Source of the DNA: JANQKX01 sp039028695
Lineage (GTDB): Bacteria > Pseudomonadota > Alphaproteobacteria > Kiloniellales > Kiloniellaceae
DNA: 64,000 nucleotides
Assembly: GCA_039028695.1 (NCBI GenBank)
Contig: JBCCHN010000010.1
Span: forward strand, 13,806-77,805
Direction of reading: 5' to 3'
Shown one piece after another: positions 52,802 through 62,216 of the stretch. The position numbers and the translations under genes were made by a program. A model generated the notes under the pieces. The model worked only from the letters and a program-made list of their open reading frames with translations. It was not told where the DNA came from and searched no databases. Every line of letters starts with the position of its first letter. Position 1 is the stretch's first letter.

Positions 52802-53122
52802 GTTTCTCATTCCTCGGCATTGCGGCCTGGTTCTTTTCGGCAAAAATCAAGCTGCCTTAAAACAAAGCTTTACCTTTGGTGGCCTGCCAACTCAACAGAA
52901 AGGCTGCGTGGCCCGTGGTCGGGTTGCTGGGTCGGGACGCGGCAGGGCTCCTGCGTTGACCCGGACTCATTTGATCCCATCCAATAAAAAGATGGGGGGG
53001 CCTGGCGAAAAATCCTCCTCCCATTTTTGTGATCCCATTGGAATTTAGGCGGCCACAGCATATCTATCCATTGGTACAGGCAATACTTTCCGTATTCCAA
53101 ATTGTTGGATTAAAGAAAATCA
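52802..53122. other. 321-bp gap between msrB and the cyclase gene
   Basis: A divergent gap. A long hairpin-like segment, with A-tracts and GATGGGGGGG on one side and CCTCCCATTTTT on the other, lies at 52986-53030; it is imperfect but could act as a terminator in either direction. GATCCCAT occurs twice (52974 and 53031) as a direct repeat around it. Nothing else is recognised. Confidence 0.4.
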
Positions 53123-54841
53123 ATGGTTTCAGGCGAAGGACTAGATTCACCCCAAGACAGGTCGGATGACCTTGGGACCGTAGGATCGATGGATGCGGTC
53201 TCTGCCCAGGAGTCGACCGAGGAGGAGACGGCGCCCTCTGGAGGTCTACATGGTTTTGCCGAAGCGCCGGTCTACAATATCGACATTGAACCCAGCTCCA
53301 AGCTGATCAAGGTTGTGTTCAATGGCGTTACAATCGCCCAAACCCGACGGGCTAAGGTGCTTCGCGAAACCCGCCTGTCGCCGGTGTTTTACTTGCCTCG
53401 GGAAGATGTGCGAATGGATTTGCTGTCGCGCAGCGATCATCTGACCCATTGTCCTTTTAAGGGGAATGCGACCTACTGGAACCTGGAGGTTGGCGATCAG
53501 ATTGTCGAAAACGTTGCCTGGAGTTATGACGACGCCTTGCCGGAGGCAATTGGGATTAAGGGGCACCTGGCCTTCTATCAGAATAAAGTCGACAGCCTGT
53601 TTGAGGCAGAGTCCGAAATATCCATCGATCCGGCTCAGTTGGCGCATCGCCATTCTAACCCCTTTGTGGATTGGCTCATGCGCGAGGCCTGGGAGGCTGC
53701 CGACAGTAAGGAATTGGTGCAACGCCTGGCCCAGCGTCTCCGCGAGCAGGGCGTTCCGCTGTGGCGTATGAATCTTTTGATTGGCACGCTGAATCCCCAG
53801 GTGGCGGGCAATTCGTATGTCTGGGCCCTCGGAGCGGATGACGTTGACGTGCGCACTCTGCGCCACGATGCGGCTCGTTCCGATGCTTTCCGCAACTCGC
53901 CTCTGATACCGATTTACGAAGGGCGTGGCGGTGTGCGCCGGCGCCTTGAAGGGCCCGACCCGGTTCTGGATTTTCCCATCCTCAAAGACCTTAAGGAGGC
54001 GGGAGCCACCGACTACGTGGCCATGCCGATTACCTTTTCGGATGGACACATCAATGTCATTACCCTAGCGGCCGATCGAGCGGGGGGCTTCTCCACCAGC
54101 GATTTGGGCCAGATTTATGAGGTGTTGCCTCTCCTCAGCCGTTTGTTCGAGGTGCAGGCCTTGCGCCGATCCACACAATCTCTCCTGCGCACCTATCTCG
54201 GGCAACGCACGGGAGATTTGGTGCTAAATGGCCAGGTGCGCCGCGGCGATGGCGAGAATATTCCCGCGGTGATTTGGTACAGCGATCTGCGGAACTCGAC
54301 GGCCTTGGCCGACCGTTTGCCGCGCGAGACTTATCTAAGCCTTCTCAACGCCTATTTTGACGGTGCGGCCGGTGCCGTTGAGGAGAACGGCGGCGAGGTA
54401 TTAAAATTTATCGGGGACGCGGTCTTGGGCATTTTTCCGATCCAAAAATGCGTCATTCAAACGGCCGGCGCGGCAAAGTCGGCCCTCACTGCTGCCCAGG
54501 TGGCGCTGGAAAGGCTCGACCAGGCTAAGGACCTCATCCCAGCCGATGCGAGCTTCCCGGTCCAGGCCGGCATATCCCTGCATTTGGGCGATGTGACCTA
54601 CGGCAATGTGGGATCTCAAGATCGCTTGGACTTTACCGTCATCGGGCCCGCCGCCAACCAGGTGGTTCGCCAGGGTGATCTCTGTAAAGTCTTGGGGCAT
54701 CCCATCCTAGCGTCATCGGCCTTTGTCGAGCATCTGCCGGAAAGTTTTGTTTCCCTGGGAGATCACCACCTGCGGGGATTGCCGGGCACTCATGAAATCT
54801 TCACTCTCTCGCCGCAAAATACATCCTCACAGGCAAATTGA
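53123..54841 (+). CDS. DUF427-linked class III adenylate/guanylate cyclase
   Basis: A 572-residue protein, probably soluble. After an acidic tail (1-45), residues 58-155 form a DUF427 domain with LPREDVRMDLL, HCPFKGNATYW, VAWSYDDALP and IKGHLAFY. A linker sensory region follows (about 175-350). The catalytic domain is 383-560: D388 in YSDLRNST and D432 in GDAVLG would bind metals, K428 in LKFIGD is compatible with ATP, and a YGNVGS...VIGPAANQ segment completes the active site. It would make cAMP or cGMP. Two PilZ genes follow on the same strand. Confidence 0.87.
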   Translation: MVSGEGLDSPQDRSDDLGTVGSMDAVSAQESTEEETAPSGGLHGFAEAPVYNIDIEPSSKLIKVVFNGVTIAQTRRAKVLRETRLSPVFYLPREDVRMDLLSRSDHLTHCPFKGNATYWNLEVGDQIVENVAWSYDDALPEAIGIKGHLAFYQNKVDSLFEAESEISIDPAQLAHRHSNPFVDWLMREAWEAADSKELVQRLAQRLREQGVPLWRMNLLIGTLNPQVAGNSYVWALGADDVDVRTLRHDAARSDAFRNSPLIPIYEGRGGVRRRLEGPDPVLDFPILKDLKEAGATDYVAMPITFSDGHINVITLAADRAGGFSTSDLGQIYEVLPLLSRLFEVQALRRSTQSLLRTYLGQRTGDLVLNGQVRRGDGENIPAVIWYSDLRNSTALADRLPRETYLSLLNAYFDGAAGAVEENGGEVLKFIGDAVLGIFPIQKCVIQTAGAAKSALTAAQVALERLDQAKDLIPADASFPVQAGISLHLGDVTYGNVGSQDRLDFTVIGPAANQVVRQGDLCKVLGHPILASSAFVEHLPESFVSLGDHHLRGLPGTHEIFTLSPQNTSSQAN

Positions 54842-54887
54842 TATCAATTTAATTGATCTCCGATTGTACCATGTGAGGAAATGTAAA

Positions 54888-55220
54888 ATGACAGGAAGTG
54901 CCTGCCGGTCGATAGTGGACGATGACAACCGCCGCGAGGAGCGCGTGCCGCTGATGGGGTCCGCCTGCGTGAATGGGCTGGATTTTGTCCTGGTGGACTG
55001 GAGTTCCAGTGGATTTTGCGCAAGCGGCTACAAGGGTGGCCTTGAGACCAAGGGGCGCTATGCCTTGGAAATGAATGTGGAACTGGAGGGCGCCGAGTAC
55101 TTCTTTACCTGCGTGACTTACATCGTCCGGGCGGACAAGGAAAGCGGCCAGGTTGCCGGCGCCTTTTTGGAGATGGATCCTGAGGACCGTCTGGCTATCG
55201 CGCAGTTTTTTGACAACTAG
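54888..55220 (+). CDS. PilZ domain protein 1
   Basis: A 110-residue protein from an ATG with GAGGAA upstream. The RREERVP segment provides the Arg pair, and VDWSSSGF provides the (D/N)xSxxG motif, together the c-di-GMP-binding signature of PilZ. It lies 46 bp after the cyclase gene, so a link between cNMP and c-di-GMP control of the envelope or motility is possible. Confidence 0.75.
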   Translation: MTGSACRSIVDDDNRREERVPLMGSACVNGLDFVLVDWSSSGFCASGYKGGLETKGRYALEMNVELEGAEYFFTCVTYIVRADKESGQVAGAFLEMDPEDRLAIAQFFDN

Positions 55221-55372
55221 AGCCTACAAAAGGCCAAATAAGGCCGCAAGAGTCGCCGCGTAAAGCTTTCGTTAACCAAATTTGCGGCAGACTCCTTTCC
55301 CTTCTCGCAGCGATAACTCTCGCCTGGGTTGGCCCCATTGTGTTGATCCGGATGGGCAGGAAGGAAAGCGAC

Positions 55373-55726
55373 ATGGCCGCACCCCATCACCATCAAAGTC
55401 CCGCGCCGGAGGAGCGTCGCCGCAATCGCCGCTTTGCCATTGCGGAAATGACAAGTCTGGAAATGACCGCTGGCCGGCAACGCTACCAGTGCGAGATTGT
55501 CGATATTTCCCTTGGCGGCCTGGGTCTCTTGCTGGATGCCAAAGCACCGCGCAGCCGTAAATTGGAGTTTTATCACCCCACTGCCGGCCGCTTATCGGGC
55601 CGCCGCATTTGGAGCGACCACGAGCGCATCGGGGTGGAGCTGCAGGCCTCGGCCTCCTGGCTAACCCGGGCTCTCTATTCGGTTCAGCTGGCTCTTTGTC
55701 CGGACAGCAAAATCAGCAATTACTGA
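55373..55726 (+). CDS. PilZ domain protein 2
   Basis: A 117-residue protein; the start at 55373 follows AGGAAGG. ERRRNRRF supplies the Arg residues and VDISLGGLGL the DxSxxG motif, giving a full PilZ binding signature. It lies about 150 bp after the first PilZ gene and is convergent with uvrB. The target is unknown. Confidence 0.82.
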   Translation: MAAPHHHQSPAPEERRRNRRFAIAEMTSLEMTAGRQRYQCEIVDISLGGLGLLLDAKAPRSRKLEFYHPTAGRLSGRRIWSDHERIGVELQASASWLTRALYSVQLALCPDSKISNY

Positions 55727-55749
55727 CATTCCTTAGGGTTCTAAAGGGC

Positions 55750-57897
55750 TTAAGGCCCCTTGCGACGACGGCCTTTGGGTCGGCGGGATTTCTGGCTTGC
55801 CTCGGCCTGGGCGATGCGGCCGGCGAAGCCGCCGGCGGGGGCGGGTAGGTCCAGCTCCGCCGACTCCAGACGTTTTATTTCATCACGCAAACGGGCAGCC
55901 TCTTCGAATTCCAAGTCCGCCGCCGCGTCGCGCATGCGTTTTTCCAAGTCCGCCAAGTGGGTTTTCAGGTTGTCACCCACCAGGTGGGGGGCGCCCGCGT
56001 CGCCGGTGGAAACTGTCACCCGGTCGCGCTCATAAACCGACTCCAAAATGTCGGCGATCTGCTTTTTGATGGACTCAGGCGTGATGCCGTTGGCGGCATT
56101 GTAAGCTTGCTGCTTTTCCCGCCGCCGGTTGGTTTCGCCCAGCGCGTTGTCCAGGGACTGGGTGATCTGGTCGGCATAGAGAATGACCCGGCCGTCCACG
56201 TTACGCGCCGCGCGGCCGATGGTCTGGATCAGCGAGGTGGTCGAACGCAAGAAACCCTCCTTGTCCGCATCAAGAATGCAGACCAAGGCGCATTCGGGGA
56301 TGTCCAGGCCTTCGCGCAACAGGTTGATCCCTACCAAAACGTCAAAAACCCCCAGCCGCAGGTCCCGGATGATCTCGATACGCTCTAACGTGTCCACGTC
56401 CGAGTGGATGTAGCGAACCCGCAAACCCGCTTCATGCAGATATTCGGTCAGGTCCTCGGCCATGCGCTTGGTCAAGGTGGTCACCAAGACCCGATAGCCG
56501 GCCTGCGCGGTGGCGCGGCATTCGTTCATCAGGTCGTCTACTTGGGACTCGGTGGGGCGGATGATGCAGACTGGATCGATCAATCCGGTGGGGCGGATCA
56601 CCTGCTCGGCAAAAACGCCGCCGGTTTGCTGCATCTCCCAGGGTCCCGGAGTAGCGGACACAAAAACCGTTTGCGGGCGCATCACCTCCCATTCCTCAAA
56701 CTTCAAGGGCCGGTTGTCGATGGCCGATGGCAAGCGAAAGCCATATTCCGCCAGGGTGGACTTGCGGGCATAGTCACCGCGGAACATGCCGTTAAGCTGG
56801 CCGACGGTGACATGACTCTCATCCACGAACAAAAGGGCCTCTTCCGGCAGGTATTCAAAAAGCGTCGGCGGCGGCTCGCCCGGTGCCCGCCCGGTGAGGT
56901 ATCGGGAATAGTTTTCGATCCCCGCGCATGACCCGGTTGCCTCGATCATCTCCAAATCAAAGGTGGTTCGCTGCTCCAGGCGCTGCGCCTCTAATAGTTT
57001 GCCCTGCTGTGTAAAGAGATCCAATTGAACCTTTAGGTCTTGCTTAATCAGCTTGGACGCCTGCTGCAGGGTAGGGCGTGGCGTCACGTAGTGGGAATTG
57101 GCGTAGACCTTGATGCTCTCGAGGCTATCGGTTTTTTCCCCGGTCAAGGGGTCGAACTCACGAATGGACTCCACCTCGTCGCCGAATAGGCTGACTCGCC
57201 AGGCCCGATCCTCGTAGTGGGCGGGAAAAATTTCTATAGTGTCCCCCCGCACTCGAAAGGTCCCCCGATGGAAATTCCCATCGTTGCGTTTGTAATGCAG
57301 CTCGACCAATTGTTTTAACAATGTGCTCCGGTTGAGCTCCTGTCCCGCCTTCAAGGTGACGGTCATAGAGGCATAGGTTTCCGGCGATCCAATGCCATAG
57401 ATGCAAGAGACGGAGGCGACGATCACCACATCGTCGCGTTCAAAAAGAGCCCGCGTTGCCGCATGGCGCATGCGGTCGATCTGTTCGTTGATGGAGCTTT
57501 CTTTTTCGATGTAGGTATCCGAGCGGGGCACATAGGCTTCAGGCTGATAATAGTCGTAGTAGGAAACGAAATATTCCACTGCGTTTGCGGGAAAGAAGCC
57601 TTTCATCTCCGCATAGAGTTGGGCCGCAAGGGTCTTGTTCGGAGCGAGAATCAAGGAGGGGCGTTGCAGATCCTCAATGATCTTGGCCATGGTGTAGGTC
57701 TTGCCCGAGCCGGTTACCCCCAGTAGCACCTGGTCCCGCTCACCTTCACCCAATCCGCCGCTCAGCTCCCGAATGGCGGTGGGTTGATCTCCGGCCGGTT
57801 GGAAGTCGGACTCGATCCTCAGCGGTTTGCTGTTGGGTTTGGGCGCCTGGGCAACCGCTGCGGCGCTGGGAAAGGGGTCGACGACGGGTGAGGACAT
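55750..57897 (-). CDS. uvrB: excinuclease ABC subunit B
   Basis: A 715-residue UvrB. The Walker A motif GVTGSGKTYTM is at about residues 59-69, the beta-hairpin YYDYYQPEAYVPRSDTYIEK near 113-132 and the DEAD-like LFVDESHVT motif in the middle. The C-terminal UVR domain (FEEAARLRDEIKRLE) is followed by a basic tail. It verifies damage with UvrA and recruits UvrC. It follows the DapA-like gene after 46 bp. Confidence 0.97.
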   Translation of the reverse strand: MSSPVVDPFPSAAAVAQAPKPNSKPLRIESDFQPAGDQPTAIRELSGGLGEGERDQVLLGVTGSGKTYTMAKIIEDLQRPSLILAPNKTLAAQLYAEMKGFFPANAVEYFVSYYDYYQPEAYVPRSDTYIEKESSINEQIDRMRHAATRALFERDDVVIVASVSCIYGIGSPETYASMTVTLKAGQELNRSTLLKQLVELHYKRNDGNFHRGTFRVRGDTIEIFPAHYEDRAWRVSLFGDEVESIREFDPLTGEKTDSLESIKVYANSHYVTPRPTLQQASKLIKQDLKVQLDLFTQQGKLLEAQRLEQRTTFDLEMIEATGSCAGIENYSRYLTGRAPGEPPPTLFEYLPEEALLFVDESHVTVGQLNGMFRGDYARKSTLAEYGFRLPSAIDNRPLKFEEWEVMRPQTVFVSATPGPWEMQQTGGVFAEQVIRPTGLIDPVCIIRPTESQVDDLMNECRATAQAGYRVLVTTLTKRMAEDLTEYLHEAGLRVRYIHSDVDTLERIEIIRDLRLGVFDVLVGINLLREGLDIPECALVCILDADKEGFLRSTTSLIQTIGRAARNVDGRVILYADQITQSLDNALGETNRRREKQQAYNAANGITPESIKKQIADILESVYERDRVTVSTGDAGAPHLVGDNLKTHLADLEKRMRDAAADLEFEEAARLRDEIKRLESAELDLPAPAGGFAGRIAQAEASQKSRRPKGRRRKGP

Positions 57898-57943
57898 GGC
57901 TGACTATATGAGCCTTTTAGGCGTGGTTTCCAGGCCCTTGGTG

Positions 57944-58828
57944 TCAGGATTCGCTTAGGGGCGCCAAAACATTTTCCAACTCGGCGATCTGAGCCGAGGT
58001 CAGGGGCTGTATGGGCTGACGGCATGGCCCCACATCATAGCCCATCATATTGGTGGCGGCCTTGATGGTTGGAATATACTGGCTTTGCCAGAAATGAATA
58101 TTCGCCGGCGCTATTTTTTGCCACAGCGCCAAAGCCGCGGCGTGATCACCCTCCCGGATCAGAGTGTAGAGATCGACCGTCTGCCGGGGCATGACATTGA
58201 CCGCCCCCCAAATGCAACCCACGGTGCCTGCCATCATGGAAAAACATGCAATCGGGTCCCCGCCGTTCAGCACCTTGCCGCCGGTGGCGATCAACTGCTG
58301 AATACGCACCAGATCGCCAGTGGAATCCTTGATGTAATCGATACCATCGATTTCTAGCAGCCGTTTGAACAGCGCCGGTGTGACATCAAAGCCCGAGTGC
58401 ACCGGGATATTGTACACCACGATGGGGCAATCCACCGCCTTTGCAATCCCTTCGTAGAAGGCATAGACACCAGCCTCATCTGGGCCTTCAAAATAGGGCG
58501 GAAGAATCATAAGAGCATCTGCGCCGTGATCGGCTGCATGCTTGGCGAGGTCAATTCCGTCGCGCAAATTGGTGGCGGAGGTATGCGCGATCCCGGCAAC
58601 CCGGCCGTCGATGTGACGCAATCCCATTTCGATCATGTGACGTCGTTCTTCGGGTCGCAGATAGGCAAACTCGCCCGTGCCGGAACAAAGCACCAATCCG
58701 TGAACACCCGCTTCGATCTGTCGGTCGATCAAGGTCCCGAGGCGGACGTCATCCACATGCTCGCCACTGTCATCGAACGGAGAACACAGCGCACCGCATA
58801 TCCCGTAAAGTTCCTTCCGAATCGACAT
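57944..58828 (-). CDS. DapA/NAL family aldolase
   Basis: A 294-residue (beta/alpha)8 Schiff-base aldolase. The TGE motif is at 51-53, the catalytic Tyr is Y139 (VVYNIP) and the Schiff-base lysine is K167 (DYIKDST). The family includes dihydrodipicolinate synthase, N-acetylneuraminate lyase and sugar-acid aldolases or dehydratases; the substrate here cannot be set from sequence. AGGGAGG precedes the ATG. It lies between the sortase gene and uvrB. Confidence 0.88.
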   Translation of the reverse strand: MSIRKELYGICGALCSPFDDSGEHVDDVRLGTLIDRQIEAGVHGLVLCSGTGEFAYLRPEERRHMIEMGLRHIDGRVAGIAHTSATNLRDGIDLAKHAADHGADALMILPPYFEGPDEAGVYAFYEGIAKAVDCPIVVYNIPVHSGFDVTPALFKRLLEIDGIDYIKDSTGDLVRIQQLIATGGKVLNGGDPIACFSMMAGTVGCIWGAVNVMPRQTVDLYTLIREGDHAAALALWQKIAPANIHFWQSQYIPTIKAATNMMGYDVGPCRQPIQPLTSAQIAELENVLAPLSES

Positions 58829-58925
58829 CGCTATCCGCCTCCCTATCCATCAATCTGAGGCTATTCAAAAGCAATTGCACCGGCAATTCCATACCGAACT
58901 TTATGACAACTTGGTTCTTGAGTGC

Positions 58926-59558
58926 TTATTGGGGCGCTGTCTGCACGACGGCTGTTTGATTCTCTTGAAGGGATTCCCCATCGGCCCAAGCGATATAGCG
59001 CAGGGGACCGCCCGGTTGAACGGCGTCAAAGGGATAGCAGGTTATCAAGGACAAGCTCGGCCGATTCCCGGCGGAATGGATACGGGCCCTTCGGCTATCG
59101 ATCACCTGGCTCTCCCGCACAAGGTAGCTTTGCCACCGACCGGTGCTGTCTTGCATACGGATCGCCATGTCCGGCTCCAAATCTGCCATAAAGGAAAAGT
59201 GAGTGTCGCGATGGCCGCCGATGATCACATGACCTTGGACACCTGGTGGGGCGGAGCCGATCAGATGCCCCGGTCCAAAGGCCAGGGTGCGGTTGCTGGC
59301 GTTGGATAGAACGAATTGGTCGATCCCCAAGTCGGGGACTTGAAGGCGGGCCACCGGCCAGGCGTCGGCCCAAGCCCAGGGCCGCACCCTTTCCGAACCG
59401 TCGAGGGTCTTGGCCCAAGCCTGTGCCATCAAGTGCTGGGCCAATTGGGCCTTGGCGTGAATGTAGAGGCCCCCGCCAATCTGCCATGCCGCGATGGCAA
59501 AAAGTCCAAAGGCAATCAGGCCACGCCAAGACAGAATCCACCCCTTAGGTTTGACCAT
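58926..59558 (-). CDS. class GN sortase
   Basis: A 210-residue transpeptidase of the Gram-negative sortase class. A single N-terminal membrane segment (about 13-32) precedes the sortase domain. The catalytic His is H116 in GGHRDTH, Cys is C174 in SLITCYPF and Arg is R187 in PLRYIAW. It overlaps the target gene by 14 bp. In marine proteobacteria this sortase works on one dedicated substrate. Confidence 0.93.
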   Translation of the reverse strand: MVKPKGWILSWRGLIAFGLFAIAAWQIGGGLYIHAKAQLAQHLMAQAWAKTLDGSERVRPWAWADAWPVARLQVPDLGIDQFVLSNASNRTLAFGPGHLIGSAPPGVQGHVIIGGHRDTHFSFMADLEPDMAIRMQDSTGRWQSYLVRESQVIDSRRARIHSAGNRPSLSLITCYPFDAVQPGGPLRYIAWADGESLQENQTAVVQTAPQ

Positions 59559-61929
59559 AAGCCTGGCCGCGCCGAAAGAGTGTGAAGAGGACGATCCCTA
59601 ACGCCAGGGCCAAGAAGCCGCTGAACAGCATCATGCGGGCGGGTGTGGAGCCTTGTGGCAGCGCAATTGGATTGCCCGCGGACGTTTTCTGCAAGAGTTT
59701 CTCGGGAAGTTGGAGCATTTCTATTTTCTGCTTGTCGCCGCCAAAAATTTTCCCGTAACTCCATCCCTCGGGCAGGGCGCGAGGTACTTCTGCGGCCTGG
59801 GTCTCGGCAGTTTCAGGCCGGACCACCTGGTGATCGATAGCGACCAAACTGGTGTAGCGGCTTACCAGTCTATGGGTAAGTGCCACTTGCAGGGCCTCAG
59901 CGCGGACCCGGTCGGCGACGCGCCCCTCCATCAGGCCATCTTCAATTTGCGCCAATTTGGCTCTGGCCCACAGGGCGGCTATGCCCGACGAGGGTTGCTC
60001 TTTTTCCAACTGAAGCCGTTGCTCCCAGGGTTGGTCTCCGTGCCAGCCCGTCAGCGTCACCTGGCCTTGCAGATTAGCTAGTTTGGTATTGGCTAGCCTG
60101 GTCGTGAAAATCACCGGTTCCCCGTGATAGAGGTCCGGCACGGGCGATGGAAAGACTTCGGCCACGGCGCCAAGGCTCGCCGGCCATTGCGTCGACACAT
60201 GGGTCAAGGCCGGTGCGTCCAGCTTGGCAAAAAGCTGGTCCAGAGTGCGCGAGACCTGGCTGACATCACTTATATAGGTAAAGGTGCCCCGGCCCGCCTG
60301 GGCGGCTTTTCGCATGAAGTAGCTATTCGGTGCCGAGCCAATTCCGATGGTAAAGAGCCGGCTTTCGCCCAATTGCGCTACGGTTTGCCGGAACAATTCG
60401 GTTTCGTTGCTGACTGCACCGTCAGTCATAAATATCACTTGGCGCAGGCGCCCGGGATCGGTTCGATGAGAGAGGGCCCTGTTAAGCGCTGGGCGCATGT
60501 GGGTGCCGCCTTCGGCAACCAGCGCCTTCACATAATACCAAGCTGCTGTGAGGTTCTCACGATTAGCGAGCTGTGCCTGGGGAAAAAGGCTGGAACTTTC
60601 ATCGGAAAACCGCACGATATTGAAGCGATCGTCCGGGCCAAGCCGTTGGAGAGCCTGTAGCAAGGCTTCCTTGGCCTGATCAATCGAGGGGCCGAACATG
60701 GAGCCCGACGTATCGATGATAACGATCATGTCCCGCGCGATGCGAGGGCTTTGGCTGCTGAAGGCGTCTTCGCCGGTCGCGGGTGATTGCGTTGATTGAG
60801 ACGGCGGCAAGAGCATCACCATCAAATAACTGTCACCGGCAATTTCTTCGGCAAAAATGGCCGCCTTGGGATCATGCCCTTCGACCGGGCGCCATTCCAA
60901 AACGAAATCCCGATCAGCTGAAACAGTGCCGGCGGAGAGCATTATGTTATGGAGATTTCGGTCTTCGGAGGCCTGCTCGCCCATGTCATCGCTTTCAACG
61001 ACGATGTCATGGCTGGTGCTTCTGATTTTCGCCAGGGGCATCCCGGCATTGAGCGATACCTGCAGCACTAAGGGATTTTGCAGGTGCTCCGGCGGAAAAT
61101 CAGCGGGGTCGGCGACCGGTCCGAAGAGGTCTCGCTCAGCGCCGTCATCCAGCCCTCGTGTCGTGGAGGCCGGCTGCGGCGAGGGTGAGGATCGGCCCGC
61201 CACCAAGTCTGGGCGCGGCGGGGTGTATCGCGGCGCCACCACCATGGGGAAGCGCAGGGAAAATAAACCATCATCGTAACCCACCTGGTCTTGGTATTCG
61301 ATCTCGACCAGGATCTTGTCACCCGGAGGAATATTGGTTACCGCCGAGGTGAAAACGTTGGGGCGCTCCCCGGACAGGAGGCTCGCCCGCTTGCCCTGAC
61401 GGGCAGCGTCGTCAAAGGCCTTTTGCGCTTCCGCCTTTTCCATGATTTCACCTTCGACGCGGCGGTCTTTGAGCTCCATTACCAAGTGATCCACTGCCGC
61501 GCCTTCTGGTAACGGAAAGACATAAGTGCCCTGTAGCCACACATCTGTGGGATTTTCAAAGTGCTGACGGACCCGGACCCGCTGGACCATGCCATTGACC
61601 GCAATGGAAACCTCACTTTTTAACAGAGGAGCCTGAAAAGCCGTGCCGCCGGAACCTGCGTGAAAGTAAAGCCCGGCAGGGTCCGGTTCCCTTTTGATAT
61701 TGGGTAAGCCCGAACCGGGTGGTTGGGCCGTTGAGGGCGAAACCTGGGTGGCCTTTGCCAAGGTCGGGGCGATGACCAAGGCCAGCACAAAAACCAAAAG
61801 ACAGATACATAAGCCAAAACTAATTTTGGCGAATTGATTGATCAGTGCCCGCGTGCCCGGCGGAAAAGTCCGATGGTCCGGGCCGGTAAATCCAGCCGGC
61901 GGGTAGCCGGCGCGCATATCTTGGATCAT
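59545..61929 (-). CDS. marine proteobacterial sortase target protein (VIT + vWA)
   Basis: A 794-residue exported protein. A hydrophobic signal (about 36-58) is followed by a VIT domain (about 100-240, with the GEIMEKAEAQKAFDDAARQGK segment) and a vWA domain (about 400-570) with a perfect MIDAS DTSGS at 406-410. The C-terminal sorting signal is LPQGS (from 757), a hydrophobic helix and Arg residues. GGGGAG precedes the ATG. It overlaps the sortase gene, its dedicated processing enzyme. Confidence 0.93.
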   Translation of the reverse strand: MIQDMRAGYPPAGFTGPDHRTFPPGTRALINQFAKISFGLCICLLVFVLALVIAPTLAKATQVSPSTAQPPGSGLPNIKREPDPAGLYFHAGSGGTAFQAPLLKSEVSIAVNGMVQRVRVRQHFENPTDVWLQGTYVFPLPEGAAVDHLVMELKDRRVEGEIMEKAEAQKAFDDAARQGKRASLLSGERPNVFTSAVTNIPPGDKILVEIEYQDQVGYDDGLFSLRFPMVVAPRYTPPRPDLVAGRSSPSPQPASTTRGLDDGAERDLFGPVADPADFPPEHLQNPLVLQVSLNAGMPLAKIRSTSHDIVVESDDMGEQASEDRNLHNIMLSAGTVSADRDFVLEWRPVEGHDPKAAIFAEEIAGDSYLMVMLLPPSQSTQSPATGEDAFSSQSPRIARDMIVIIDTSGSMFGPSIDQAKEALLQALQRLGPDDRFNIVRFSDESSSLFPQAQLANRENLTAAWYYVKALVAEGGTHMRPALNRALSHRTDPGRLRQVIFMTDGAVSNETELFRQTVAQLGESRLFTIGIGSAPNSYFMRKAAQAGRGTFTYISDVSQVSRTLDQLFAKLDAPALTHVSTQWPASLGAVAEVFPSPVPDLYHGEPVIFTTRLANTKLANLQGQVTLTGWHGDQPWEQRLQLEKEQPSSGIAALWARAKLAQIEDGLMEGRVADRVRAEALQVALTHRLVSRYTSLVAIDHQVVRPETAETQAAEVPRALPEGWSYGKIFGGDKQKIEMLQLPEKLLQKTSAGNPIALPQGSTPARMMLFSGFLALALGIVLFTLFRRGQAYGQT

Positions 61930-62216
61930 AGCATCTCCCCACTTTTTGGCGCGCCGGCACTTCTTTTAGTCCAGGCACGCTTTCCTTGCTGAGGGAGATC
62001 AAAAGCGGACCCGATGGCGAGATCCGCGCGGCAATATGGCGATTCCTTGATGAATCGTTAACATCGGCACCTTTTTTGGAAAATTATTTCTAATATAATG
62101 CCAAGTCATCGCGAAAATTGACCGCTTGAACGGCCGCGCAGGGCCTTGCGCCAAGCGGAGGAGCGGACTACGTTGGCGCTGGTTTTCCACATCCTATCAG
62201 CACCGGAGTAAAGCCC

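Noticed and set aside
33033..52984. A shared 14-base CATTTGATCCCATC at about 33035 and 52970
   Set aside because: Matches of that length are expected by chance in 64 kb; flanks do not match.
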